From Lithospermum erythrorhizon (lineage: Eukaryota; Streptophyta; Magnoliopsida; Boraginales; Boraginaceae), in contig JADFUC010001889.1 in assembly GCA_019722365.1 (NCBI GenBank), forward strand, positions 620,001 through 684,000: a stretch of DNA of 64,000 bases, read 5' to 3'. A model generated the notes under the pieces. The model did no database searches. It was not told the DNA's origin and saw only the letters and a program-made list of their open reading frames with translations. A program made the position numbers and the translations under genes. This document shows, one piece after another, positions 50,404 through 62,240 of this stretch. Numbering within the stretch: the stretch's first letter is position 1; the number at the start of each line of letters is the position of its first letter.

Positions 50404-50694
50404 AGAGACTTGTATACTTGGTGCATTGGAAATAGTTTTCATCGTATGCCTATTCATCAACTTTAAATCTTCAATACTCAATGTATGGATTTAACATCTA
50501 TATCGACTAGCAACAAGAAGTCTCCACCAGGGCTACAATCAGCAAAATTATGGAGAGAAAAAAGCAGATCTGTTAGTTTCATGTAAATATCAACATCACC
50601 TCATTCATCACACAATCTTACCATGTACATCAGATTATTATTTCCTATCTATGATCATTAATTATATGATATTGTAGCAGTAAAATCTCTCTTT

Positions 50695-53287
50695 TTATTC
50701 AATTCGCTTGTAAGGAAGCCTCCATTTCTTATGCCAATAAATCGACACTCTTGACCACAGTGGGAAACCGAACCGAAACTCGAAAGGCTCGTCTGCAGCT
50801 CCTCCCACTTTCAATGGCAACCATACATATCTCGAGTCCCGTAAATCAGCTGGGTTCCATCGATCTGCCATGAATATGAAATAATCTGGGAGTCCTGGCA
50901 AGGGAAGTACGAAAGTGCCCTGTGCAAAGTATGTTGTGAGTCGAAAGACTTTGTTTCCACCAATGCAAGGGTTACCTAGCGTTTCCCAAGGGCCCATGAT
51001 CGATTCAGCAGCATGAGCAAGTGCTTCATTCGGAGCCCAGCCGGTGCAACCCGAGGTGATCATATAGTACGTCCCTTGGTATTTGAACAGAGCTGGGGCT
51101 TCCCTGTGTTGTCCCACAAGGATCCTTCTCATCTCATTTGTGACATCAAGATAATCTTCCTTAAGCGGACCAATATGAAGTTCACTGTTATCTTCAGACG
51201 AGTAGACAAGATATGCCACTCCATCATCGTCTTTGAAGACAGTCATGTCTCTACTCTCAAATCCATGGGGATTTTTGCTGTACAGATAATCAAAGGGACC
51301 AGTTGGATAGTCGCTGACGGCAACGCCTACTGCTGCTTTAGTGTAATTCACATCATCGATATGCATCCACATTACATATTTACCACTCTTCTCATTGTAG
51401 ACTACTTTTGGTCTCTCCAACACATTTAACTTGTGTAAGTCATGAGTCTCATCATTTTCTTCAGCTGCTAAAACAATGCCCTCATTCTTCCATGCCCACA
51501 AATCCTTCGAAGAATAACAACCAACCCCAATAACATCAACCTGTTGGAAATAAGGTAAATAAGAAGTTAGGCAGCCATAGACAACTATCAACGATCTGAA
51601 AGTCTATGGAAATGTCTAATAACTTGATATGATACCAGTATCTTGACAAATTTTATTTCGAGGATGAAGTATATACCCTACGTCCCTACGTATTCTCAGA
51701 CTAGAACTTGGCAGTCCAAAGATGCTTAAAGTGATATACAGTCTGACCTTCATATAGGCATACAAACTTGAATTCACCACAGACAGAGAAATGTAGTAGA
51801 TTTATGTACAAAGTATTTATAGAGGCCAACATAAAGGCGCAACTGAGGGGATAAGAAGATTATGAGATTTAGTTACTGAACTGAATAAGAGAGTGCAAAA
51901 ACCATATCTTTACTTTTAACTATCTTTATTTTACCAATCAGGGACCCTACTAGAACTGAGAACAAATGCTAATATACTCAGAAACTACTAACAATGCCTC
52001 ACTGTCTCTAACTTAAAGGTGTTGGCCTTAAAAGTGTTCTAGAAATCAGAAAAAATGCTGACATCCTCAGAAACTACTAACAATGCCTCATTGTCGCTCT
52101 ATATTTATTATTACTAAAGGATAGTTGTCAGGACCTTCAAAGAGTTTACAGAACTGCATTGCAGTTATGATTGCGTTTTAGAAAGCTAAACATTCTAGGA
52201 AGGTTCTCAATGGAACAAGCTTAAGAAAACTACATGGAGAACAAAGCAGCAGAAGAGTACAGAACTAATGAAAGTTGGAGAAGTAATGTAATACTGACTC
52301 TGCACATCATCACGTATGCCCTCAATCAAAAGGTGAAGACTGTTGCAACAAATAGTGCGCCAGAGAAATAGAAACTCAACAATAACCACTCAATAGATCA
52401 CCAACCCTTGAGTTATCTGTAACATTCTTTTGTTGTGGTTGTTGAAGATAAGGAAGCAACGAATACAGCAGAAGACGTCAAATGTACAACCGTACAACTT
52501 AGTAAGACGTACTCATACCACATAAGAATTTTATGTGGTTGCAGAGTTATATCTGTCTAATTCAGGGGAACATGGATTTCAGCTAAAGAGTATCCCACTC
52601 ACAGCATGCAAATGCACTATGTTGATGCCCGGAAGTTTACGTAATCAGTAAAAACATATACCAATTTAATTAATGTACTTTATATAACTCAATCAATGAC
52701 TAGAAATTAAAGATAAAACTTACACGTGCCGCTCCTTTTTGATGCGCATGGTAAGTGGGACCATCTTTATATTCACCATACCAATAGAAAGTTTGGGTGC
52801 TCTCATCATATAGAATTCCACCTCCATGAGCTTGAATCGGATTTCCCTCAGTATCCAACCATATTCTCGCAGGGTGAAAGTAAAGCGTTTCATTTCTATC
52901 ACCATTTCTAGGATCAATAGCAGTCCTCTCATTGGGAAAAAATATGTTCCTAAGTTGGGAGTTCTCATCAAGGAATTCGTCTACCAATGTGGTTGGCTTT
53001 TTTGGCTTCCTTTTAGCTGCACGAGGAGATCGTTTTCTTGGTGGTGGAATCTGTATATTCTCCTCCTCCACCACTTCAAGCTCATGTGACAAAGAATTGT
53101 GACTAACGTGCAAATGGAGCTCTCCAAATGATTTTTTTTGGCGAACTAAAGAATAGAAATGGAGCAAAAGCAAACACCCCATCAAGCTCCATACCACAAT
53201 AGTTAATGTGCATCTGTTACATCCATTGCAAACTAAACTAGTTGATTTCCGGTATTTGCTCCTCATCCTCATTTCGGCCCCTTTCAT
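50695..53287 (-). CDS. GH43 type-II membrane glycosidase, Golgi exo-beta-1,3-galactosidase type
   Basis: Two coding exons on the minus strand: 53287-52724 and 51540-50695, joined in phase 0 by a GT-AG intron of 1183 bp, giving 469 residues. A short basic cytosolic tail is followed by one membrane helix (about residues 27-46: IVVWSLMGCLLLLHFYSL). Next comes a Lys/Arg/Pro-rich stem (PPPRKRSPRAAKRKPKKP), then the five-bladed GH43 domain from about residue 135 (ARIWLDTEGNPIQAHGGGIL, FYWYGEYKDG, DVIGVGCYSSKDLWAW, RPKVVYNEKSGKYVMWMHID, REAPALFKYQGTYYMITSGC). Arabidopsis relatives GH43A/GH43B (At3g49880, At5g67540) are Golgi exo-beta-1,3-galactosidases acting on arabinogalactan proteins; the topology here fits. 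An upstream extension of the frame to 53401 is intronic: an acceptor (CTCTGTTGCAG, ending 53301) precedes the start, and a donor GTGAGT at 53856 defines a 5'UTR intron. Confidence 0.92.
51950..52099 (-). repeat. Two-copy tandem repeat in the GH43 intron
   Basis: About 60 bp at 51950-52009 recur at 52039-52099, sharing CTCAGAAACTACTAACAATG and TGCCTCA; offset about 89-90 bp. Confidence 0.75.
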
Positions 53288-53300
53288 CTTCAAAATAATA

Positions 53301-53856
53301 CTGCAACAGAGATAATGCTTTCTTTTATGAAATTCCAACGCCAAATCACATCCACACAATATATAACCAAATCGGAATACTACATTAATCACGGCTACCA
53401 AACGTTAACATACATAACAATCAAAATACAAGCTCTGGGAGTAACAAGACGATTAACTAGACGTGATGCAAATGCAGAACATAGTTGAATCTAAACAAGT
53501 AAAAATGGCATCTTAACTTTTTGTTCATGATTAAAATGCAATTAATATGCACACAATTTTCAATAACTAATATGCCAGATACTAAAAAAAGCTAAAACTA
53601 AAAGATTAATATGCACTGATTCAAGAGTTGAAGTACTAAAACCAACTAACTTTTAAACAAATCCAACTACCTTCACAAAAATAAACCAATACCCTCAAAC
53701 AGATCTGCACATAAACCTCAACCAAATCACTCAAAACTCAAAACCAACCATACAAATTCTCAAACAAAGCAATCAAAACCATAAAAGAATAAGCTTTTGC
53801 TCTATACTACTATATGCAGTCAATCAAGAACATATCAAGTCAAAGAAGAAACTCAC
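53301..53856 (-). other. 5'UTR intron of the GH43 gene
   Basis: Minus-strand donor CTG-GTGAGT at 53857/53856 and acceptor TCTGTTGCAG-TATT at 53301/53300, T-rich upstream of the acceptor on the minus strand. The first non-coding exon would extend to the right of 53857. Confidence 0.6.
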
Positions 53857-53857
53857 C

Positions 53858-54324
53858 AGCAAGATTAAGTAGTTACCAATGAAGCTAAATCTCATTACAT
53901 TAGTTCCACAAAAGGGTCCTTTTTTTTAGTTAATTCAACACATACTACAATATATTTCCAAAAAAATAATAATACTACAATATATTTATAATTTTAGAGG
54001 AAAAAGGGGTATATATGTTCTTTGTTGTTCTTGAGCCAGATGTTCAGAAGAACAAGAAGGGGGGGGGGTTAGGAGCAAATGGGGATGATTTTGTTAAAGT
54101 GTTGTGTTGATATTATGATGAAACAAATGATGATGACTTGATAACAAAAGATGGTATTTTGTCTCTGTTTTCTCTTTAGGATGTGTTTTTTCATTTTGTG
54201 GAAGATTCAATTTTAAGTATGGTTTGTTGTCAATATGATAATGAGTCCCAATTATGTGATAAATCATTAATGACATAATTAACTATGATGTTCAATGAGT
54301 GGTATCATGATTAATTTCATGTTA
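53858..54324. other. GH43 leader/promoter region and spacer
   Basis: Probably holds the first non-coding exon and promoter of the GH43 gene (minus strand). A poly-G run of about ten bases sits at 54059-54068. Confidence 0.35.
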
Positions 54325-54458
54325 TCCACATAGTTCACTTGGTAAAGAACTAAATTTAATTTGACAGTATGGGTTCGACTCTCATAAGGAGCGATTTTGT
54401 ATTGTACTCTCATAAGGAGCGATCTTGTGTTGAATTGTTAAAGTGGTTAAAAAAAAAA
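54325..54458 (+). mobile_element. tRNA-derived SINE-like unit
   Basis: An A-box-like TAGTTCACTTGG (54331-54342) is followed about 40 bp later by a B-box-like GGTTCGACTCT (54372-54382). The unit ends in a ten-base A run (54449-54458). That order and spacing match Pol III-transcribed tRNA-derived SINEs. Right after the B box, ACTCTCATAAGGAGCGAT is duplicated in tandem (54378 and 54406). Exact 5' end and target duplication were not resolved. Confidence 0.5.
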
Positions 54459-54479
54459 GTTTCAGTCTTCTAATCATTT

Positions 54480-55286
54480 GAGACAGATCCCACCATTAAC
54501 TCATCCGTGCATTCCAGAACAACGCTCTCAACAGATTGTTTCTATGATTACTTCCGTGCATATTTTATTTTTGCCTATTTTACAAAATAATTCAAATCAA
54601 TTTACTTACAATAATACATACGACTCTTGCAAGTTATACAAACATAATAAATGTTCGATGGTTCTTGCTTTCTTTACATTTTATTTCATTTTCAGATCCA
54701 TACAATATACATATTATGCTTCCAATTTGATTTTGATTTCATTTTTCTGACAATTTCACAACAAAATTAAAAGCAAAACAATATTTTTCCATTCCCCCCG
54801 TTTGAAACTTGAAATCATAAACAAATATAAAAAATATATAAGAATGCGAAAGGATAAAATAAGAAACTGAAAAGCAAAATTTTGAAGCCTAAATTGTTGA
54901 AATTCTAAGTAGTTGTAATTAGTTATGCCCGTGCGATATTTCTATAGATAATATGCGTAAGAGAAATTACATGTAAGTAATATAGTTCGAATAAATAATT
55001 ATTTAATAATTGCATTGGTATATCGATAATTAACAAAAGGTTCATATGATAATGTTGAGGTTGAAGCCAAAGTCAACGAATTCTGAAGTCGGGACTTAGA
55101 TAGGGTGTTGTAAGTCCGGACCAAAGTCCTGGTTCAACCTAAGATTTTTTTTTTGGTGCCGTTTTTTCCACTAATTCAAAATATTATTGATAATAAAATA
55201 TCAATCAATACAAAAATAAAAGTACATAAATATGATCTCGTTGAGTCTCACTAATTAAAAGCATTGAGAACAAAATACATAAATAT
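54480..55286. other. Intergenic spacer
   Basis: AT-rich, no gene recognised; the open stretch at 54478-54750 is not similar to a known family. Confidence 0.35.
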
Positions 55287-55357
55287 GCTTTCGTTTGAGA
55301 ATCGAGCTGAACCTCAGCTTACTAAACGGGTGCTCTAACCAACTGAGCTACGAGAGC
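55287..55357 (-). tRNA. Degenerate tRNA-Thr (anticodon AGT), probably a pseudogene
   Basis: On the minus strand the acceptor arm GCTCTCG pairs with CGAAAGC save one C-A mismatch. The D arm TAGCTCAGTTGGTTAGAGCA is intact. The anticodon loop TTAGTAA (anticodon AGT, Thr) is intact, but its stem is broken (CCCGT against GCTGA). The T arm is shortened and shifted (CAGCTCGATTCTCAAA). The 5' half is therefore intact and the 3' half decayed, so a functional tRNA is doubtful. Confidence 0.6.
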
Positions 55358-55702
55358 TTTTATTTTTCAGAAATATCAATAAGCTAGAAGACATTGCGTT
55401 CCGTATCAAAATCAGATTTCATTATTATGCCACTACGAGTTGGACAAATTTTAATTCGGCTTGGTACGACTTCATTAAATAAAATTTAACCGATTTAACT
55501 GGGAAAAAAAAATTTTGCTTTCCATAGCCCAATAACAAACTGATAAAATTAATATTATTTGACAATGCTAAATAATAAAAATTTAATTTCAATAAATAAA
55601 TATGTAATATACATGCCATATAAAATCTAAAACCATAAATATATTAACACATATGCCATGCAAACTCCATAAAAAAATTGTAAAAAGAATAAACATTAAT
55701 CA

Positions 55703-55970
55703 TGTTATAACGAAGACGTATAAGAATTAAGTAAAAGATTTGAAAGAAAGAATATACAGATTTTTACGTGGTATCCCTAATAATGTGTTAGGACTAATTC
55801 TGCCACCAGAAATTTCATTATAACAAATGGGAGAAATACAAAATTTACCTGAAATAGTTTAGGTAATATAAGGCGTCAAGTAAAATTACTAACTATTTGG
55901 TGCAAGGAAAAACTAAGAAATCTAAAGGAATTAACATATATGACATTATTGAAACAAAACACAAAGTTTA
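55703..55970 (-). repeat. 3' LTR (left) of the Copia element
   Basis: Starts TGTTATAACG at 55703, matching TGTTATAGCAG at 61256, with colinear similarity for at least 210 bp. Outer boundary not determined. Confidence 0.5.
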
Positions 55971-57509
55971 TATGTGAGATTTTGCTCGACTTAGAATTGA
56001 GGCATTTTATTGAAATTTTTCGCTGACTTTAGTGCTGGATGTCAGGATAACGGCAGATCTCCCAAAAAATAGATAACCGAAAATTGCGGATGTATGCAAA
56101 TACCATATGTGCTTCGAATCTTGAGAATGCACGAGTACTCGAACTACGAGATGTGCCCGGATAGTGAAACATATGTGCGGATATGCGAGGAGCGTGCAAA
56201 TGCGAGAATGACGAGATGTGGCTACACTGGATGTTCTGCGAGCAACTACTTGGCTACGTGAAGAAAATTACTTATGGATATATGTATAAATAATCAATAA
56301 TCATAAACTTGTAACACATGTGTAAAATCAATAATCAAGAACATGGTGATTTATTAAATCGTATATTTATCAATTAAATATGAACAGAATTAATCAGAAA
56401 AATTGATAAAACACAAAACAAGCGTAAAATAAATAATGTAAAGCAAGCTTAATTTGGTAACCGTGATGCCCTTGAAGAAATTACTATGGATATATGAGTA
56501 TAAATCTGAATCCATAGTTCGGGGGATCTTTAAAGTGCATACTACATTATTGATACAAAAACATATAATTAAATATGAGCAGAGAACTACGGTCTGTGGG
56601 AGTAAATTCCACCAAAATCCACACGCTTCAAATTCTAGCGTGAATTTGACTCCTCGGCTCCTTGTTGTAATATCAATCGTATGATATCTAGTTAGTCAGC
56701 AGGGAGGGTTGAATCAGAACTTAATCTATGCTAGTATGAGGATGAACAAAACCGAGGAAAAACCCCATTCTTGCCAGAATTTCGGCCAAGGGGAGACTCT
56801 TAGGATTTTGGTGAGAAAAGTTTTACAAAACTTATGATGAAAAACCTAAAGTTTGCTTATATGAAATTTGAGTTAAAAAGCAAGAATGTGACTTAGATTA
56901 AATATTAAACATTTCGTTAACTCATTAGTTCGTTAGGCTAGCACAATGAGTTGCTAATGAGATTAGAACTATTTGAGTAAGCTAATTAAATAGTAATGAG
57001 TCAAATATCAATAATCTTTCAGAAGTTATGGTAAATACTAAAATTACTCGAACCAATTAAATAACTATTTAATTGATTATTTGTTAATCATTATTCTACA
57101 TAAAATGTAGAACCACTTGTAATTGAGAAATACATTTCTCAATTATATAGTTCTCTTTAATTTCATACATGAATATAACTCAACGATCCTTTGTATGTGT
57201 GTGACGCCCACAGGCTCAGATAATAGTAAGTTGTATAATAATAATAATTAATGGAATTACTATTATTATAACGATTAATAAGTAAGATCACAAGGTCGCT
57301 CACAACCCTTAAATTATCATGAGAAGCTACGCCTTGTGTGCAATTACTGAGATTGAACACTAAGTTACGATAATCACATTTCTTAAGCGGTAAATGAATT
57401 GCTACACAATTGTCGCAGCGGGCATAATAAATGGAGCAAATTCTGCATTGATTTAAACACTCTACAAACATTGAAGCAGTTCGAAACAAATGTTGAAAGC
57501 ACAACAAAT

Positions 57510-57770
57510 TAACCGTAAACATATCGGTGGATTGTCTCTGTGCAACTTTATTTCTTGATTATCTTTTATTTCCTTAGAAATGATATCACCACGTCAATGT
57601 GTTTGGTCCTCTGAATGAACTTGATCCTTAATTTGAAGCATATTGCACTGACTATCCTGATACACAATAACTTGGTCATGATGTAGTCCCCAGTGGTGAC
57701 TAATCCTCTCGACAAATCCACTTTTTAGCGGCTTACATCCAGCCATATACTACTTTCGATGGTAGACAAA
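57510..57770 (-). pseudogene. Copia RNase H remnant
   Basis: On the minus strand fragments of the Copia RNase H appear in order with frame breaks: a YQDSQ-like segment (around 57640), TKHIDV (around 57590) and a terminal NP-DMFT-like segment (around 57520). These match the usual Copia C-terminal motifs THIDV..HF and NPADMFTK. Confidence 0.55.
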
Positions 57771-58341
57771 GTCATTTGTGGTACAAAGTAAGTCCTCAAG
57801 ACTCATATGAGAACCACAAGAAATTCGACACATATCCGGTCATGATTTTACAACGTCAGCATCTCCAACATAGTCGAGAATCGTATCCGAAACAACCTGG
57901 TGACTACTCGCCCACCATAACTAAGACCCATCGGATGTGCCTTTGAGATATCTGAATATCATAACTAGAACTGCCGATACTCTTTCAGGCTACTCACGTG
58001 AACCTCTGCCCGACAACGTATGCAAGAAATCCGATCTGAGTGCGAGCCATAGCATACATCGAGCTTCCAGCTACGCTATCACAAGGAATGCGGACATGTA
58101 TTCACTTTTCTTGAGTAACTTAGGTGAAAATGCCACCGATAAAGGTGCATTAGAAGCTTTTAGAATAACAATAGGCTTCTGGGCATACATATCTTGATAG
58201 AATCTTCGATGTAGCCATACGTAACAAGAAAAGCTTCCTCGACTTCTCTACATAGATCTCCATTCCCCAAAATTTTATTAAGCTTTAAATTCTTCATATC
58301 AAACTTTACACTAAGTAGTCCATGAAGCAGATATCGACTTG

Positions 58342-58758
58342 TTAGTACTGACTAATAACATATAAATCTACACTCTGATACCAAGTAAATGAACGACCCA
58401 TCTTTGACCTTGTTGTAGTATACACAACTATCTTATAGACTCTCGAATACCCAATCTCGAGCATGTAGCTATCAAACTTTTTGTACGCTACCTCGAAGAC
58501 TACTTGAGCCATACCAGATTTCTTGACACGCAAAGCGTAGTCTTCCTTTTTTGGGTTCTTGGAAACCATGCGGATGGGTATTATAAATCTCGTCTTCCAA
58601 CTCTCCATGTAGGAAGCTATCGTCGCGTCAGTTGCTCGAAGCTCCAAATCTGACGTATAACTATAGCAAGATGTACACTTGATGGAAGTATGTCGACTAC
58701 ATGTGAAATATCTCGTGTAGTCAACTCCCTCTCTTTGGTAGAAACCTCTACTTGACAA
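58342..58758 (-). pseudogene. Copia reverse transcriptase remnant
   Basis: A 138-codon open stretch aligns by eye to Copia RT: QREGVDYTRYFTCSRHTSIK (usually EGVDY..VFSPV.K..SIR), then DLELRATDATIAS (usually DLELEQ.DVKTAFL), KEDYALRVKKSGMAQ (usually KEDYVCRLKKSLYGLKQ) and FDSYMLEIGYSR. The YVDD active site is corrupted. The gene is dead. Confidence 0.7.
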
Positions 58759-58955
58759 CTTCGAGCACTTTGTACTCGATCACCGGTGGTGGCCAATGCT
58801 TCTTCTTGAACGGCAAAACTGCAGTGATAATGCTGCTTTTTGTTGGGTTTAACTTGACTCCCAATCCCCGATTCTTCTGGTGACTCCATTTAAATACTCC
58901 GTAGCGTGAGCCATTAAACAGACTTCGATGCAGTACTTGCTTCTTTATAAAGCGC

Positions 58956-59144
58956 TCATGAGATCAACTTCCTCTGCGACTTTGTAAAGCAAGGAAAACA
59001 TATCCTCGTACCCGTACCTTGTAGGAGATACTCTAAGTTTTCTTTAGAGAGCGTCACAGAGCGAGCTATGATGTTATCGAGGATGGAGCAGCCCGATGCG
59101 TGCATACGAATGTGACTAAGGCACGTCATCCTCCGCCTCACCAA
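58956..59144 (-). pseudogene. Copia integrase C-terminal/hinge remnant
   Basis: LDNIIARSVTLSKENLEYL corresponds to the Copia segment usually reading WDP..RKV..SRDV.FDE. Only fragments remain. Confidence 0.4.
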
Positions 59145-59439
59145 GCCCAGCCTCAGTCCTGCTGCTCTACGCAGCCTCGGCGCGTCTTCATCTTATTGTC
59201 GAAGTCTTCAAAATTGTTAAACATGGAATTTTCATCAAATACAACGTTCACAGCAAAATAACCTCACGTCGGATAATTACTTAAACTCACATAGCCTTCG
59301 CTTTCATCATGCTTTCCACAAATAATCCCTTAATGATCTGACTCTATTTTGCATTCATGATAGTAAACTATGCGACCCAAGCTACAGCTTGAGTATTCTG
59401 TCAACAGACTTCGAACCCACTTTTCACAAGGGAGTTTCA

Positions 59440-59640
59440 AATTTATACTTGTGGATCGATTAATCGAGATAACATCTTTGTACTAGCGCACCAACCCAAA
59501 CTTTCTTTAGTCATTAGAAACATACATCCCAGCCTCTTGAAGTGTCGATTAAATCCCATTTCTACCATTCTGCTTTGAGGGTGTGTTCGCCATTTATATG
59601 ATGTCGAAAATTCCCTGTTCTTGCAGAAACTCATCAAACT
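59440..59640 (-). pseudogene. Copia integrase core remnant
   Basis: SFCKNREFSTSYKWRTHPQS followed by RMVEMGFNRHFKRLGCMFL corresponds to the integrase block FC...GI.R....HTPQQNGVAERMNRTL...RCML. The catalytic glutamate in NGVAER is replaced in this reading. Confidence 0.6.
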
Positions 59641-60309
59641 CGAAATGGCGAGAATTCCGAAACCATTGTCACGTTACCGGCCTGCTTGATCTTCTTCCAC
59701 TGTCTAATTTTCCACCAAAAATCTTCATTATTTGAATTCTTGGCATCCACCGCCTCGCTTCGTTATGAACACCTGAGTCATCCTTGAGTAATCATCGATA
59801 AAAGATAGAAAGTATATGACCCCCAAAGAATCGACACGTGAGGACCCCGACAATTAGAGTGGATGTGTCAGCTGTGCCATAGTCCTAGAGTTGCCTTAGG
59901 GAACTTCTTGATATAGCTTTAAATACCTGATACTCACAAAATCCAAGATCTTAACCTCATGCCACCTAAGTTATCCCACTTTCTAAATTCGTCCCACTCG
60001 GCTTCATGTCTCGAACCTCGTATGTCCTGATTAGGTCATTACATGCTGTCAAACTTTCGGAGGAAGCTTATTGCAGGAATCTCTAAGTGTAGAACCCTTG
60101 CAAGAAATACAAAGGTACCCGACATGACTTTAAATCACTTTTTGAACCGTTGTAGCAGACATGCGAGACTCGCGTTCACCTTTGAGCCCAAACCCCGCCT
60201 TTATGCAAGACTAAAAGATATAAAAAATCACCAAAGTAAGTATACTTGTGGCGTGCCTCGTATCGTTCAAAGTGCAAACTTCCCATCATGAGTCCTAGGC
60301 AGTTGAACT

Positions 60310-60560
60310 TATTAAATGCCTTCTGGTAGCCTTGTGGCCGTGGTAATATTATATCTGACTGTTAAGGTCGAGAACCGTTCTGGATATATATGATGTAAAC
60401 CACGAAATCCATTAACCAGCATGGTGTAATGTGTGTCCGTATTGACTAATGCAATGTCATCTTCGGACTTTGAACCGTCCTCGGCAATAGCAGCCCGGTC
60501 CCGATCCATTACCCAATTGCTCTTCTTTTTCTTAGGACAATCACTCTTCTAGTATTACTT
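60310..60560 (-). pseudogene. Copia gag tail and protease remnant
   Basis: The minus strand reads a CPKKKKSN-type end of a zinc knuckle (about 60520-60540), then DDIALVNTDTHYTMLVNGFR and GLHHIYPERF. These resemble the start of Copia protease (WL.DSGASHHI.P); the DSG catalytic triad is no longer intact. Confidence 0.45.
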
Positions 60561-61255
60561 ACCTTTCACATTAGTTACTTGTATCTTCTCGCTTGGACCC
60601 TTTTGAATGGTTTCTTGAAACTAACTTCTTCCCCAGGTTTACCCATGCTATGATTGTTATTGGCTATAAGGCCCAGCTTGACGATTATCCGAACTAGGAC
60701 CCACTACAAGTATGTAGTGTTTCTCTTTGTGGAGACCAGGCTAACCTCCTACAAGATAAAGAATCATTTCCATTTGTGGGTGTTCTCTAAAACTCTCATA
60801 GGATGGAGGTAATGAGATAATAATATCAATGCAGTCTTGTCATCAATTTAATCTGATATTAAGCAAATCTATGTATTGAATTTAATCGATCTGTGATCTT
60901 TCGGAGATGCGCTACCACATTTGAAGGCCAAATGAAGCGTTGCTTGAGAGCAGAAACTTGTTGGTTAAGCTTTTGGTCATGTAGAGACTTTCTAGCCGCC
61001 TGATCAATAGGCGTGTCTTTTGTTAGCATACGATGATGTCATCTTTCCGGTGATATGTGGCGTTGAATGTGCGCTTCTCCTGGGATATGTCATATTTTCG
61101 GGTAGAGGTTGGGTGTTGAGCTTCAACCAGAGGTGCCCAAGCCGCTTCTCGTTTAAGCCCAGCCTTAACGCTTGATTCTTGTAATTTGGTATTCTACTGT
61201 GAACCGGCGGGCTTTCTGGCGTCTCTTGTCGATAGCACAAACTGCAGTGCCGATT

Positions 61256-61480
61256 TGTTATAGCAGTGTATAAGACTTAAGTAAAAACTGAAAGAAATAA
61301 CACAAAGATTTTGGCATTAGTATCCACAACGATGTGTTAGGATTAATCACAGACAGTACAAAGAAATTCATGATAACAAATGGGAGGAATACAATTTAGC
61401 TGAAATAGTTTAGGTAATACAAGGCGTCAAGTAAAACCACTAACTAATTTGGTACAAGGAAAAACTAAAATCACAAAGAC
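61256..61480 (-). repeat. 5' LTR (right) of the Copia element
   Basis: Colinear with 55703-55970. A tRNA primer site would be expected just left of 61256, but no clear TGGTATCAGAGC remains. Confidence 0.5.
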
Positions 61481-61500
61481 TTATATAGGGTAATTAAAAG

Positions 61501-62240
61501 CTAAAAGCTCTTTTAAGTTTAAATATGAGGCTTTCTTTCCATTTTAAATTGAACGTTCAATCATTACCTAAAAAGATCTTCAAATTCTTGAACTCATGGA
61601 TAGGTACATCTTCCACTTGAAGGCTTATGGATAAAACAATATACGTTAAAGATTTTATACAAAACTCTCAAGATTAGTTTTATTTGACATTTCTTGCCAA
61701 TTGTGTTACAGAACTTACAATATTATACTCCGTATTTCTTTTCAGTCTATACTTTTATACTTTATGCTTTGATTAATAATTAATAACAATTTAGGCATGT
61801 CTGGCATTAAAAGGTGACCAAGTTGGTAGAATAAGTGGCCTTGTATTTGTGAGTTATGATTGATTCCCTCTGAGCATTATAAAATATTTTAAAGTCTGTA
61901 ACAAAGAGAAGAATAAACTGCGATTTTCATTAAAAAAAAACAATTGAGGCTCAACAACACATATTTGAAAATGGTTTCATCTAAATAAATAAATTTACCT
62001 ATATCAACGTTCAAATCATTACAACTCAGAAGTTTAAGTAATCTAGACAAATATCATTTACAAATATGTTTCAACTTTATTGACATTAAAAAATTAAAAA
62101 GTATCATAAACAACAATTTAAAACATTTATCATTATCTAAATTAATTTATGCTTTACCATTCAATTCCCAATCCAAACAAACGAAAATCAGCTTGAACAA
62201 TCTTTTGGTCATTTCCTCAATGATAACATAACTAATACAT
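61501..62240. other. Spacer and 3' flank of the lysine-rich gene
   Basis: AT-rich; no other gene recognised. The right part is the likely 3' UTR of the gene at 62241-62807 (minus strand). Confidence 0.35.

Larger units (their letters stand above)
55703..61500 (-). mobile_element. Decayed Ty1-copia retrotransposon
   Basis: A minus-strand Copia element with recognisable but frame-broken coding regions in Copia order (reading right to left): gag zinc-knuckle tail and protease (about 60560-60310), integrase (about 59640-59440), hinge after integrase (about 59144-58956), reverse transcriptase (58758-58342) and RNase H (about 57760-57510). Diverged LTRs flank it (about 55703-55970 and 61256-61480, sharing TTTAGGTAATA, AAGGCGTCAAGTAAAA and GGAAAAACTAA). 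Many stops and lost catalytic residues show it is long dead. The 55970-57500 stretch may include further LTR sequence or nested insertions. Confidence 0.7.

Noticed and set aside
53288..53401. Longer N-terminus for the GH43 protein
   Set aside because: A strong splice acceptor at 53301 and the family's usual short basic tail show that this part is intron and leader.
57937..58197. 86-codon plus-strand ORF
   Set aside because: Antisense to the Copia pol remnant.
58371..58385. A TGGTATCAGAGT primer-site-like sequence on the minus strand
   Set aside because: It lies inside the reverse transcriptase remnant, at the place of the YVDD region, with colinear RT sequence on both sides; it is best explained as mutated coding sequence.
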